From Alphaproteobacteria bacterium (lineage in GTDB: Bacteria; Pseudomonadota; Alphaproteobacteria; Reyranellales; Reyranellaceae): a stretch of DNA of 64,000 nt. This document shows, in pieces, positions 56,598 through 64,000 of this stretch. Made by a program: the position numbers and the translations under genes. Under the pieces are notes generated by a model. The model was not told the origin of the DNA, did no database searches, and was given only the letters and a program-made list of their open reading frames with translations. The DNA lies in contig JAFKFL010000008.1 of NCBI GenBank assembly GCA_017308235.1, positions 124,001 to 188,000 of the forward strand, written 5' to 3'. Position 1 is the first letter of the stretch, and each line of letters opens with the position of its first letter.

Positions 56598-56654
56598 TTA
56601 CTGCTTCTTCTTCTTCGCAGCCTTCTTCTTCGCAGCCTTTTTCTTAGCAGCCAT
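56598..56654 (-). CDS. Lys/Ala-repeat micro-ORF (18 residues)
   Basis: Encodes MAAKKKAAKKKAAKKKKQ, three AAKKK repeats then KKQ, resembling the C-terminal tail of histone H1-like nucleoid proteins. AGGAG lies 7 bases before the ATG, a near-ideal ribosome site. It lies 78 bases downstream of nrdJ on the same strand, ahead of the hairpin region and terminator. A standalone peptide this basic could bind DNA or RNA, or translation of the Lys run could itself be a regulatory device. Alternatively the run is a decayed remnant of a longer histone-like gene. No upstream frame continuation exists. Confidence 0.5.
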   Translation of the reverse strand: MAAKKKAAKKKAAKKKKQ

Positions 56655-56732
56655 AACTGTCTCCTATGGTTAGCTATGAGGTCCCCAACCGCGAGGTCCC
56701 CGAGGTACGCGGGTACGCTACGTCACGCATGC

Positions 56733-59700
56733 TCAACTGCACCCGGTGGTGCCGCCACAGGTCGTGCACTTGAGGCACGTTCCGTTGCGGACCATGGTGA
56801 AGTTGCCGCATTCCGGACAGGCATCCCCTTCGAACCCCTTGAGTCTCGCCTCGACGGCCAGACCTTTGGGTGAGGAGGATGCCACTCCGGTCGCGACGCC
56901 GACGGCGGCCGCCCGGGCGATGTGCGCCGAAGCGACGGCTGGGCCGTCCGTCAGTCCTGTGGGCACGGGGCCGGCGGCGATCGCTTCTTCGGCGATCGCA
57001 ACGCTGCCGGCCGTCCGGCCATTCAATACGTAAAGATTGCTGCGGACATAGCCGACGCTGGCGATACGGCTCACCGCCGCCGCGGCGGCTTGTGCAGCAT
57101 CGGTACCGCCCATCGGCAATCCATCTTCGAGCTGGCCGCGTCCGACGCCGTCGGGGCGAAGGTCGGCCTGCTCGACATGCGCGAGGTCGTTGCGTCCAAG
57201 GTAGGAGATCGCAAGCTCGCGGAAGATGTAGTCGAGCAGCGAGGTCGACATCTTGATGGCGTCGTTGCCTTCGACGACGCCGCTCGGCTCGAACCGCGTG
57301 AAAGTGTAGGCCTCGACGAATTCCTCGATCGGCACGCCATATTGCAGGCCAATCGAGATCGCGATGGCGAAGTTGTTCATCAGGCTACGGAAGGCGGCGC
57401 CTTCCTTGTGCATATCTATGAAGATCTCGCCGACCCGGCCGTCCTCGTATTCACCGGTGCGCAGATAGACCTTGTGGCCGCCGACAATGGCCTTCTGGGT
57501 GTAGCCTTTGCGCCGCTGCGGCAGACGTTCGCGGCCGCGGCGCACTTCGCGCTCGACGATCCGTTCCACGATGCGTTCGGCAACCACTGGTGCGCGGGCA
57601 GCTGGCGGAAGATCGATGAGATCGTCGTTCGCCGCCTTGTCCTCACCGAGGGCAATTGCGGAGAGCGGCTGTGACAGCTTCGATCCATCGCGATAGAGCG
57701 CATTGGCCTTGAGACCAAGCTTCCACGACATCTCGTAGGCCTTGCGGCAGTCCTCGACCGTGGCGGCGTTCGGCATGTTGATGGTCTTTGAGATCGCGCC
57801 TGAAATGAATGGTTGTGCCGCCGCCATCATGCGGATGTGACTTTCTGCAGACAAGCAGCGGTTGCCATCTCGTCCACAGGGATTTGCACAATCGAAGACG
57901 GCGAGATGCTCTCGCTTGAAACCAGGTGCACCTTCGATCGACATCGTTCCGCATGCGTGGATGCTCGCCGCCGCGATGTCGTTGCGCGAGAAGCCGAGCC
58001 GCGCGAGCAGATCGAGCTGAGGATCGGCGAGCGCCGCATCATCAAGCGCCAGCACCGATCGGCAGAACGCATCGCCCAAGGTGTAGCGAGAGAAGGCAAA
58101 CCGCAGGTCGAAGGCCGTGGCGAGCGCCTTGTCGATCCGCTCGAGTGTCGCCGCATCGAAACCGCGCGCCGCCAATGTCGCGTGGTTGATGGCTGGCGCC
58201 GCCTTCAGCGTGCCATGGCCCACGGCATGGCCGACGATCCGCGCAATGGCCGGCTCGTCGTAGCCGAGTGTGCGCAGTGCCAACGGGACGGTCCGGTTGA
58301 TGATCTTGAAATAGCCGCCGCCCGCCAATTTCTTGAATTTCACAAGTGAAAAGTCGGGTTCGATGCCGGTGGTATCGCAGTCCATCACCAGGCCGATCGT
58401 GCCGGTGGGCGCAATCACCGAAACCTGCGCGTTGCGGAAGCCGTGTTGTTCGCCAAGGGCGAGGGCACGGTCCCAGGCTCGCTGCCCGGCCGGCACGAGA
58501 GCGGCGTCCGGGCAGTTGGTCGCGTCAAGCGCCACCGGCGGGAGGGACAGGCCTTCGTAGTCGGTCTGGCCGTAGGCTCCGCGGCGGTGATTGCGGATGA
58601 CGCGTAGCATCGCCGCCCGATTGGCTGCAAATCCGGGGAAGGTGCCCATCAACCTCGCCATCTCAGCAGAGGTTGCATAGGCGGTGCCGGTCATGATGGC
58701 CGTGAGGGCGCCGGCAAGAGCGCGGCCTTGCGCCGAGTCGTACGCCAAGCCCGAGGCCATGAGGAGTGCGCCGAGATTGGCGTACCCAAGCCCCAACGTC
58801 CGGTAGCGGTAGGAGAGCTCGGCGATGCGGCGCGATGGGTACTGCGCCATCATCACGGAGATTTCCAGGACAACTGTCCACAGGCGCGTCGCGTGCTCGA
58901 AGGCGCCTGTATCGATCGTGCCGTCGTCGCGCCGGAACCGCAGCAGGTTCAGCGACGCGAGATTGCAGGCCGTGTCGTCGAGGAACATGTACTCCGAGCA
59001 CGGATTGGACGCGTTGATGCGCCCCGACTCAGGGCAGGTGTGCCAGTCGTTGATCGTGGTATCGAACTGCACGCCAGGATCGGCCGAATGCCAGGCCGCC
59101 TCAGCGATACGTTCCCAAAGCGCCGCGGCGGGGATCGTCCGCGCAACCTTGCCCGTCGTGCGTTCGGTCAGGGCCCATTCACGATCGGCCTCGACGGCAT
59201 GCAGAAAGGCATCGGTGACCCGCACCGAGTTGTTTGCGTTCTGTCCCGCCACCGTCGCGTAGGCTTCCGACTCCCAGTCGGTGTCGAAGGCCGGGAACTC
59301 GATGTGGCGGTATCCCTGGCGGGCGAACTGGATGACCCGTTGGATGTAGTTCTCTGGGAGTTCGGCTTCGCGCGCCGCTACGATGGCCTGGCGCAGACGG
59401 AAATTGTGCTTCGGATCGAACGCATCATCGTCCTGTACGGAGCCTTCGATACAGGCACGCATCACCGCGTTCAGGTGTCGATTGGCCAGCCGGGAGCCCG
59501 CAACCAGGGCCGCGACTTTCTGCTCCTCGAGCATCTTCCAGGAGACGAACTCCTCGATGTCGGGATGATCAACATCGACCACGACCATCTTGGCCGCGCG
59601 GCGCGTGGTCCCGCCTGACTTGATGGCGCCAGCCGCGCGATCGCCGATCTTGAGGAACGACATCAGCCCCGACGATTTGCCGCTGCCCGACAGCGATTCA

Positions 59701-60425
59701 CCGGAGGCGCGCAGGCGCGAGAAATTGGAGCCGGTACCAGACCCATACTTGAACAGCCGGGCTTCTCGGACCCAGAGGTCCATGATGCCGCCGTCACTTA
59801 CCAGCTCGTCGGAGACACTCTGGATAAAGCAGGCGTGCGGCTGCGGCCGCTCGTAGGCCGAGCCGGATGGGTAGACGGCGCCGTCGCGATGGTCGACGAA
59901 CCAGTGGCCCTGGTCGGGGCCATCGATGCCGTAGGCCCAGTGCAGGCCGGTATTGAACCACTGTGGCGAGTTGGGCGCGCACATTTGCGCCGCCAACATG
60001 AACGAGATCTCGTCATAGAAAGTGCGCGCATCTTCTTCGCTGTCGAAGTAGCCGCCCTTCCAACCCCAATAGGTCCAGGTGCCCGCCATGCGGTGGAACA
60101 CCTGGCGTGCCGAACTCTCGCCACCGAAACGCCGATCCGTCGATAGCGCCGCCAGCGCCTTCTGATCCGGCACCGAGCGCCACAGCCAATCCGGCACATC
60201 GCTTTCGACGACGCGCGTCAGATGCCTGGCGACGCCAGCCCGCCGGAAATATTTCTGCGCCAGGACATCGGTCGCGACCTGCGACCAGTCGGCGGGTACG
60301 TCGATGCCTTCCTGCCGAAAGACGATCGTGCCGTCGGGATTACGAATTTCGGAATCGGCAGCACGAAACGCCATTCCTTCGAATGGCGAATTTACTGCTC
60401 GCGTGTTCCGGCGCTCAAAGCGCAT
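56733..60425 (-). CDS. nrdJ: Vitamin B12-dependent (class II) ribonucleotide reductase
   Basis: A 1230-residue enzyme, the long class II form typical of alphaproteobacteria. The start [18 protein letters not shown] at 60425 is preferred over an upstream in-frame start. Key elements are [20 protein letters not shown] with the first redox Cys, the [12 protein letters not shown] helix, the radical-Cys loop [19 protein letters not shown] (about residue 470), [20 protein letters not shown], and a C-terminal zinc ribbon and Cys tail (CPECGNF...[14 protein letters not shown]). It also has the large insertion between core and tail seen in this class. It needs adenosylcobalamin, supplied by the PduO-type enzyme at 1477-2064. 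The promoter region holds NrdR-box-like sites. Confidence 0.97.
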   Translation of the reverse strand: MRFERRNTRAVNSPFEGMAFRAADSEIRNPDGTIVFRQEGIDVPADWSQVATDVLAQKYFRRAGVARHLTRVVESDVPDWLWRSVPDQKALAALSTDRRFGGESSARQVFHRMAGTWTYWGWKGGYFDSEEDARTFYDEISFMLAAQMCAPNSPQWFNTGLHWAYGIDGPDQGHWFVDHRDGAVYPSGSAYERPQPHACFIQSVSDELVSDGGIMDLWVREARLFKYGSGTGSNFSRLRASGESLSGSGKSSGLMSFLKIGDRAAGAIKSGGTTRRAAKMVVVDVDHPDIEEFVSWKMLEEQKVAALVAGSRLANRHLNAVMRACIEGSVQDDDAFDPKHNFRLRQAIVAAREAELPENYIQRVIQFARQGYRHIEFPAFDTDWESEAYATVAGQNANNSVRVTDAFLHAVEADREWALTERTTGKVARTIPAAALWERIAEAAWHSADPGVQFDTTINDWHTCPESGRINASNPCSEYMFLDDTACNLASLNLLRFRRDDGTIDTGAFEHATRLWTVVLEISVMMAQYPSRRIAELSYRYRTLGLGYANLGALLMASGLAYDSAQGRALAGALTAIMTGTAYATSAEMARLMGTFPGFAANRAAMLRVIRNHRRGAYGQTDYEGLSLPPVALDATNCPDAALVPAGQRAWDRALALGEQHGFRNAQVSVIAPTGTIGLVMDCDTTGIEPDFSLVKFKKLAGGGYFKIINRTVPLALRTLGYDEPAIARIVGHAVGHGTLKAAPAINHATLAARGFDAATLERIDKALATAFDLRFAFSRYTLGDAFCRSVLALDDAALADPQLDLLARLGFSRNDIAAASIHACGTMSIEGAPGFKREHLAVFDCANPCGRDGNRCLSAESHIRMMAAAQPFISGAISKTINMPNAATVEDCRKAYEMSWKLGLKANALYRDGSKLSQPLSAIALGEDKAANDDLIDLPPAARAPVVAERIVERIVEREVRRGRERLPQRRKGYTQKAIVGGHKVYLRTGEYEDGRVGEIFIDMHKEGAAFRSLMNNFAIAISIGLQYGVPIEEFVEAYTFTRFEPSGVVEGNDAIKMSTSLLDYIFRELAISYLGRNDLAHVEQADLRPDGVGRGQLEDGLPMGGTDAAQAAAAAVSRIASVGYVRSNLYVLNGRTAGSVAIAEEAIAAGPVPTGLTDGPAVASAHIARAAAVGVATGVASSSPKGLAVEARLKGFEGDACPECGNFTMVRNGTCLKCTTCGGTTGCS

Positions 60426-60514
60426 CGTCAATCCCCCGTGCCAACTTCCCGTCTTCGTCCCTTCGCGGGATGTGCTCTCAAGTCCAAAGAGCACGCAGAT
60501 ATGGGCACACACTG

Positions 60515-60557
60515 ATACTAAATTACAAAATCTTGTGTGCGCAACTATATTTTGTAG
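60515..60557 (-). promoter_or_regulatory. Predicted nrdJ promoter with two NrdR-box-like sites
   Basis: On the minus strand TTGCGC (60544-60539) and TAGTAT (60520-60515) are spaced by 18 bases. Two AT-rich imperfect palindromes overlap this region: ACACAAGATTTTGTAA (60538-60523), inside the spacer, and CTACAAAATATAGTTG (60557-60542), over the -35. They match 12 and 11 of 16 positions of the NrdR consensus acaCwAtATaTwGtgt, with centres about 19-21 bases apart. AT-rich sequence stands out here against the GC-rich surroundings. The remaining 60558-60722 stretch, upstream of the divergent NDUFA12 gene, shows no other feature. Confidence 0.45.
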
Positions 60558-60722
60558 ACCAGTGTGTTGATGATACTAGATGATGCAAGAACGCAACAGC
60601 GGTCGGAATCGCGCTGAATCGCATGATGACGAACGATGTGAGAGGCGTAGCCGCACGCGTCGCGTTGCGCGCCACAGGACGCACGCGTACAAGCGCGCGA
60701 TGCTTTTCGAAAGAGTGAGTGG

Positions 60723-61076
60723 ATGACGATCGGCACTTGGCTGTTCACCAAAATGCGCGGCGAGCTCGTTGGCACCGATGACCAAGGCAATCGCTACTAC
60801 CAAGACAAGCGCATGATCGCGGGTCGTCGCCGCAAGCGGTGGGTCATCTACAATGGCGAGCCGGAGGCGTCGCGCGTTCCGCCTGATTGGCACGGCTGGC
60901 TGCATCACACGACCAACGCGCCGCCGCCCGCGAACGGGCTGCCGCGCAAGGCGTGGCAGAAGGAACACGAGCGCAATCTCAGCGGCACCGACTTTGCCTA
61001 CCGGCCGCCGGGTTCCACGCTTTCGACAGCCGGCGAGAAGCCCAAGCCGGCTTACGAGGCCTGGCGTCCCGGCTGA
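60723..61076 (+). CDS. NDUFA12-family protein (NADH:ubiquinone oxidoreductase accessory subunit)
   Basis: A 117-residue homologue of the mitochondrial complex I accessory subunit NDUFA12 (B17.2), kept in alphaproteobacteria. TIGTWLFTKMRGELVGTDDQGNRYYQ, RRKRWVIYNGEPEASRVPPDWHGWLHHT and a C-terminal AYEAWRPG are diagnostic. It is expected on the peripheral arm of complex I. The mlaD gene follows 11 bases later, as in many alphaproteobacteria, though the two proteins have no known shared function. Confidence 0.95.
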   Translation: MTIGTWLFTKMRGELVGTDDQGNRYYQDKRMIAGRRRKRWVIYNGEPEASRVPPDWHGWLHHTTNAPPPANGLPRKAWQKEHERNLSGTDFAYRPPGSTLSTAGEKPKPAYEAWRPG

Positions 61077-61087
61077 GGAGATAGCGC

Positions 61088-61537
61088 GTGGGCCGCAATA
61101 TCGTTGAGACGATCGTAGGCGCTGTCGTTCTGGTCGTCGCGGGTGTCTTCGTCTTCTATGCCTTCGCCAAGTCTGACCAGTCGACCTCGAGCGGCTACGA
61201 GCTCACCGCCCGTTTTGGCCGTGTCGACGGGCTGAAGCGTGGCGCCGACGTCACTTTGAGCGGGGTCAAGGTGGGCAGCATCACCGGCATCGATCTCGAC
61301 AGCAAGACTTACCAGGCAGTGGTGCATCTGGTGGTGTCCTCGAGCGTGCAACTCCCGGACGACACCAATGCCAAGATCATCAGCGAATCGCTGCTTGGCG
61401 GCATGGTGCTCGTGCTGGAGCCCGGCGCAGATACCAAGACCTTGAAGCCGGGCGGCGAAATCACCAATACCCAAGATGCCATCTCACTGACGGAGTTGAT
61501 CGCCAAGTTCATGTTTGGCGGGACGGGAAAAAAGTGA
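61088..61537 (+). CDS. mlaD: Outer membrane lipid asymmetry protein MlaD
   Basis: A 149-residue MCE-domain protein: one N-terminal transmembrane helix (IVETIVGAVVLVVAGVFVFYAF) and a periplasmic MCE beta-barrel with FGRVDGLKRGADVTLSGVKVGSI and SESLLGGMVLVLEPGADT. It forms a hexameric ring holding lipid in the MlaFEDB complex. The start codon is GTG behind GAGGAG. It is unlinked from mlaEF (33173-34732) but clearly belongs to the same system. The stop shares a base with the next start (TGATG). Confidence 0.94.
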   Translation: MGRNIVETIVGAVVLVVAGVFVFYAFAKSDQSTSSGYELTARFGRVDGLKRGADVTLSGVKVGSITGIDLDSKTYQAVVHLVVSSSVQLPDDTNAKIISESLLGGMVLVLEPGADTKTLKPGGEITNTQDAISLTELIAKFMFGGTGKK

Positions 61538-61767
61538 TGAACGCACGCCTTCCAAAAGCGCCGCCAGTGTGGCGGCAATCCGACGGCAAGCCGGTCTCAT
61601 GCCTCGAAAAGATCAAAGTCCTCAATCAGAACATCCAGGAGATCGAAACCCTCTGCGCCGATGCGCTGGAGGACGGAGTTCTGATGGGATGCGATGCCGG
61701 GCAGATCAAGGCTGCGTTGCACGAACTGATCGAGCAACTGCCGGTTCCCCACGACAGGAAAGGGTAG
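61537..61767 (+). CDS. Small conserved-looking protein of unknown function
   Basis: A 76-residue cytoplasmic protein starting MNARLPKAPPVWRQSDGKPVSC, with a helical body LEKIKVLNQNIQEIETLCADALEDGVLMGC and a polar end. There is no membrane segment or signal. The start overlaps the mlaD stop (TGATG) and the stop lies 2 bases before the next GTG start, so it is firmly embedded in the NDUFA12-mlaD-DUF2155 operon. I do not recognise a function; three Cys are present (CLEK, LCAD, MGCD). Confidence 0.75.
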   Translation: MNARLPKAPPVWRQSDGKPVSCLEKIKVLNQNIQEIETLCADALEDGVLMGCDAGQIKAALHELIEQLPVPHDRKG

Positions 61768-61769
61768 GC

Positions 61770-62273
61770 GTGCGCCGGCCCGCGGCCCGTGCGGTCGCCG
61801 TAGCGGCCGTCGCTATTGGCATTGCCGCTGCCCAGACATCGATTGCGCAAACGCCACCGGCGCAACCACCGTCCTCTCAGGCCGCATCCGGCCAGTCGTC
61901 GTCCTTCGACAACACCGTTACCTTGCGGGCGATCCCGGATGGTCCTGGCCGGCCGATCGCCGAGCTGCAGGGCCTCGACAAGGTGACCGCGCGCACGCGG
62001 CGCTTCATTGCGCCGGTGGGCGAGTCGACGTCGTTCGGCACGCTCGCCGTTACTGTGGGCGACTGCCTGGTGAATACGCCTGACGCGCCGCCTGAATCGG
62101 CAGCCTATCTCACGATCGTGGATCACAAGCCTGGCCAGCCGGAGCAGAAGCTTTTCGCCGGCTGGATGTTCGCGTCGACGCCGTCACTCTCGGCCCTCGA
62201 CGACGGTGTCTACGACGTGCGCGTGCTTGCCTGCACCAGGACGCAGGGATCCTCGCCGCCCAAGTCGCGCTGA
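61770..62273 (+). CDS. DUF2155 domain exported protein
   Basis: A 167-residue protein starting at GTG (VRRPAARAVAVAAVAIGIAAAQ), with a signal peptide and a Pro/Gln/Ser-rich spacer. The DUF2155 domain is recognisable from ELQGLDKVTARTRRFIAPVGE, FGTLAVTVGDCLVNTPDAPPESAAYLTIVDH and KLFAGWMFASTPSLSALDDGVYDVRVLAC. The family is restricted mostly to alphaproteobacteria and of unknown periplasmic function. Two Cys (DC and AC) may bond. The 3' end overlaps the convergent aat gene by 64 bases. Confidence 0.9.
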   Translation: MRRPAARAVAVAAVAIGIAAAQTSIAQTPPAQPPSSQAASGQSSSFDNTVTLRAIPDGPGRPIAELQGLDKVTARTRRFIAPVGESTSFGTLAVTVGDCLVNTPDAPPESAAYLTIVDHKPGQPEQKLFAGWMFASTPSLSALDDGVYDVRVLACTRTQGSSPPKSR

Positions 62274-62860
62274 AAGGCGGCCTCGTGGCCGACCGCATCG
62301 GCCAGTTGCTCGCGGAATTCATCGCGCGGGATTTCGATCGTGCCAAAGCCGCGCAGATGCTCCGTCATGAATTGGCAGTCGAGCAGCCTGAAGCCGCCCT
62401 TGATGAGGCGGCCGACGAGGTGGACCAGCGCCACTTTTGATGCATCGCGCTCGCGGCTGAACATGCTCTCGCCGAAGAAGGCGGCGCCCACCGAGACGCC
62501 ATAGAGGCCGCCGACCAGCCGGCCTTCACGCCAGGCCTCGACGCTGTGGGCGTGGCCGCGGCGGTGCAGCTCGCTGTAGAGCTCGACGATCGGCTCGTTG
62601 ATCCAGCTTTCGGGATGACCCGGCCGCGGTTCGGCACAGGCGCGCAGGACCTCGACGAACGCCCGATCGGCGCTGACCTCGAAATGTCCGGAGCGAACGG
62701 TGCGGGCCAGGCGGCGGGGCAGATGGAAGCCGTCGAGCGGCAACACCGCGCGCAGGCGCGGATCGAGCCAGTAGAGCTTGGGGTCGTCGCGGCGCTCCCC
62801 CATGGGGAAAACACCGATCCGGTAGGCCTGCAGCAGGAGGTCGGGTGTGATCTCCAGCAT
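62210..62860 (-). CDS. aat: Leucyl/phenylalanyl-tRNA--protein transferase
   Basis: Adds Leu or Phe to N-terminal Lys/Arg of proteins, creating N-degrons that ClpS (52174-52611) and ClpA recognise. The protein (216 residues) starts MLEITPDLLLQAYRIGVFPMG; an in-frame start 123 bases upstream inside accC is rejected. The family block WLDPRLRAVLPLDGFHLPRRLARTVR is followed by SWINEPIVELYSELH, LVGGLYGVSVGAAFFGESMFS and LLDCQFMTEHLRGFG. Start 8 bases after accC, probably one operon. Confidence 0.95.
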   Translation of the reverse strand: MLEITPDLLLQAYRIGVFPMGERRDDPKLYWLDPRLRAVLPLDGFHLPRRLARTVRSGHFEVSADRAFVEVLRACAEPRPGHPESWINEPIVELYSELHRRGHAHSVEAWREGRLVGGLYGVSVGAAFFGESMFSRERDASKVALVHLVGRLIKGGFRLLDCQFMTEHLRGFGTIEIPRDEFREQLADAVGHEAAFQRDLGGEDPCVLVQASTRTS

Positions 62861-62867
62861 GGCGCCG

Positions 62868-64000
62868 CTATTTCTTGAGGCCGACCAGCTTCTCCAGCCA
62901 GTGGATGTTGTACTCGCCGTCGATGAACTCCGGCTGGCGGATGATGCGCTGATGCAGCGCGATCGTGGTGTCGATGCCGCCAATCACAAATTCCTCGAGC
63001 GAGCGGCGCAGCCGCATCAGGCATTCGTTGCGTGTCGCGCCACTCACGATCAGCTTCGCGACCATCGAGTCATAGTAGGGCGGCATCACGTAGCCGGAAT
63101 AGAGGCCCGAATCGACGCGCACGCCCAGACCGCCGGGCGGATGGTAGTCCGCCACTCGTCCGGGGCAGGGCACGAAGGTCTCCGGATTCTCCGCGTTGAT
63201 GCGGCATTCGATGGCGTGGCCCTGAATCTTGATGTCGCTTTGCTTGAGTCCGAGTGGCGCGCCATCAGCGATCCGGATCTGCTCGCGGACCAGGTCGATG
63301 CCCGTGACCGCCTCGGTGATGGGATGTTCCACCTGCAGGCGGGTGTTCATCTCGATGAAGTAGAACTCGCTGTCCTGGAACAGGAACTCCATGGTGCCGG
63401 CGCCACGGTACTTGAGCTTGCGCACGGCGCCGGCGGCCAGTTCGCCGATGCGGCTGCGCTGCTCGGGATTGAGAGCCGGCGAGGGGGCTTCCTCCAGCAC
63501 TTTCTGATGGCGGCGCTGCAAGGAGCAGTCGCGTTCGCCGAGATGGATCCCCGCGCCCTGGCCGTCGCCCAGCACCTGGATCTCGATATGCCGCGGGCGC
63601 GCGAGGTATTTCTCCACATAGACGGCGTCGTTACTGAAGGCCGCCTTGGCCTCGGCCCTGGCAAGTGAAAAGGCCTCGGCTGCCGCGGCGGCGTTCTCGA
63701 CCACCTTCATGCCGCGGCCACCGCCGCCCGCCACCGCCTTGATCAGTACCGGCCAGCCGATCTTCTCGCCCAATGCCACGATCTCGTCGAGCGACCCGAC
63801 CGGACCTGGCGAACCCGGCACCAGCGGTAAGCCAAGCTCCTGCGCGGTCTGCTTGGCCACGATCTTATCGCCCATCATGTTGATGTGCTGCGGCGTGGGG
63901 CCGATGAAAGTGAAGCCACTGGCCTCGACGGCCTCGGCGAAACGCGCATTCTCCGACAGGAACCCGTAGCCGGGGTGGATCGCGTCGACGTCGGTAATGG
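62868..64000 (-). CDS. accC: Acetyl-CoA carboxylase biotin carboxylase subunit (N-terminal part beyond window)
   Basis: ATP-dependent carboxylation of biotin on the carrier protein, the first half-reaction of malonyl-CoA synthesis. About 377 residues are visible; the frame stays open to the window end with DVDAIHPGYGFLSENARFAEAV and INMMGDKIVAKQTA. The ATP-grasp residues are intact: LIKAVAGGGGRGMKVV, EMNTRLQVEHPITEAVTG and DSGLYSGYVMPPYYDSMVAKL. The N-terminal ~70 residues (biotin carboxylase N-domain start) lie outside. In alphaproteobacteria accC is usually preceded by accB. Confidence 0.96.
   Translation of the reverse strand, partial: ITDVDAIHPGYGFLSENARFAEAVEASGFTFIGPTPQHINMMGDKIVAKQTAQELGLPLVPGSPGPVGSLDEIVALGEKIGWPVLIKAVAGGGGRGMKVVENAAAAAEAFSLARAEAKAAFSNDAVYVEKYLARPRHIEIQVLGDGQGAGIHLGERDCSLQRRHQKVLEEAPSPALNPEQRSRIGELAAGAVRKLKYRGAGTMEFLFQDSEFYFIEMNTRLQVEHPITEAVTGIDLVREQIRIADGAPLGLKQSDIKIQGHAIECRINAENPETFVPCPGRVADYHPPGGLGVRVDSGLYSGYVMPPYYDSMVAKLIVSGATRNECLMRLRRSLEEFVIGGIDTTIALHQRIIRQPEFIDGEYNIHWLEKLVGLKK

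Noticed and set aside
56655..56732. Direct repeat GGGGACCTC (two copies) between nrdJ and the micro-ORF as a regulatory site.
   Set aside because: Two short copies 15 bases apart in a GC-rich leader are within chance, and no known binding motif fits.
56595..56873. A 92-codon plus-strand frame starting in the TTC repeats.
   Set aside because: It is the complement of the Lys/Ala micro-ORF and the nrdJ 3' end; its Leu-rich start is the antisense of AAG/AAA codons.

Overview
This window is gene-dense, high-GC bacterial chromosome. I see 66 protein-coding genes, two of them cut by the window edges and two of them very short, and no rRNA, tRNA, CRISPR array, insertion sequence or prophage. The gene set points to a free-living, aerobic, heterotrophic alphaproteobacterium. 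The clues are NDUFA12 and HIG1-type respiratory proteins, a TIGR02302/DUF4175 protein, a DUF2155 protein, a MlaEF pair in front of alr and dnaB, a NadQ-type NAD regulator, a FemAB-like DUF482 acetyltransferase, and nrdJ as the main ribonucleotide reductase. A Rhodospirillales or Reyranella-like lineage would fit, but that is inference from gene neighbourhoods; no rRNA is present to settle it.

Layout. 1-2064 (+): the end of a flavin amine oxidase, a HIG1-like membrane protein and a PduO-type cobalamin adenosyltransferase. 2287-4864 (+): etfB, etfA and a 3-hydroxyacyl-CoA dehydrogenase (electron transfer and beta-oxidation). 4908-7613 (+): an exported protein, a phytanoyl-CoA dioxygenase-like protein, an AraC/GyrI regulator and a small MGMT-like protein. 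7614-13204 (-): the de novo NAD cluster nadQ-nadA-nadB-nadC plus an amidohydrolase, with a perfect palindrome at the nadA promoter. 13236-16286 (+): an M81 metallopeptidase-like protein and a flavin monooxygenase. 16396-16980 (-): a TlpA-like thioredoxin. 17069-22718 (+): argH, lysA, TIGR02302 and a small exported protein. 22723-24053 (-): hpt and a zinc-ribbon membrane protein.

24131-28630 (+): plsC, a short class II ribonucleotide reductase and a DegQ-like protease. 28660-40324 (-): an SDR, purF, cvpA, radA, mlaF, mlaE, alr, dnaB, a cyclopropane synthase and the rpsF-rpsR-rplI operon, which has a clear promoter, a structured leader and a strong terminator. 40591-45688 (+): fabD, fabG, acpP, fabF, mltG and a membrane J-domain protein. 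45806-49868 (+): galU, ugd, phosphomannomutase and a gamma-glutamylcyclotransferase-like gene (sugar-nucleotide supply). 49837-51243 (-): a SPOR-domain D,D-carboxypeptidase. 51400-55149 (+): an exported protein, clpS, clpA and a 57-residue two-helix membrane protein. 55162-60425 (-): the DUF482 acetyltransferase, a structured terminator region, an 18-residue Lys/Ala micro-ORF and the large class II reductase nrdJ. 60723-62273 (+): NDUFA12, mlaD, a small protein and DUF2155. 62210-64000 (-): aat and a truncated accC.

Most of this is core metabolism and cell-envelope housekeeping, and I do not see a convincing novel defence or mobile system. The places most worth a second look are: the pair of adenosylcobalamin-dependent ribonucleotide reductases with NrdR-box-like sites at one promoter; the Lys/Ala micro-ORF followed by four stacked hairpins and a terminator downstream of nrdJ; the NadQ operator candidate; the structured rpsF leader; and a palindromic dispersed repeat.
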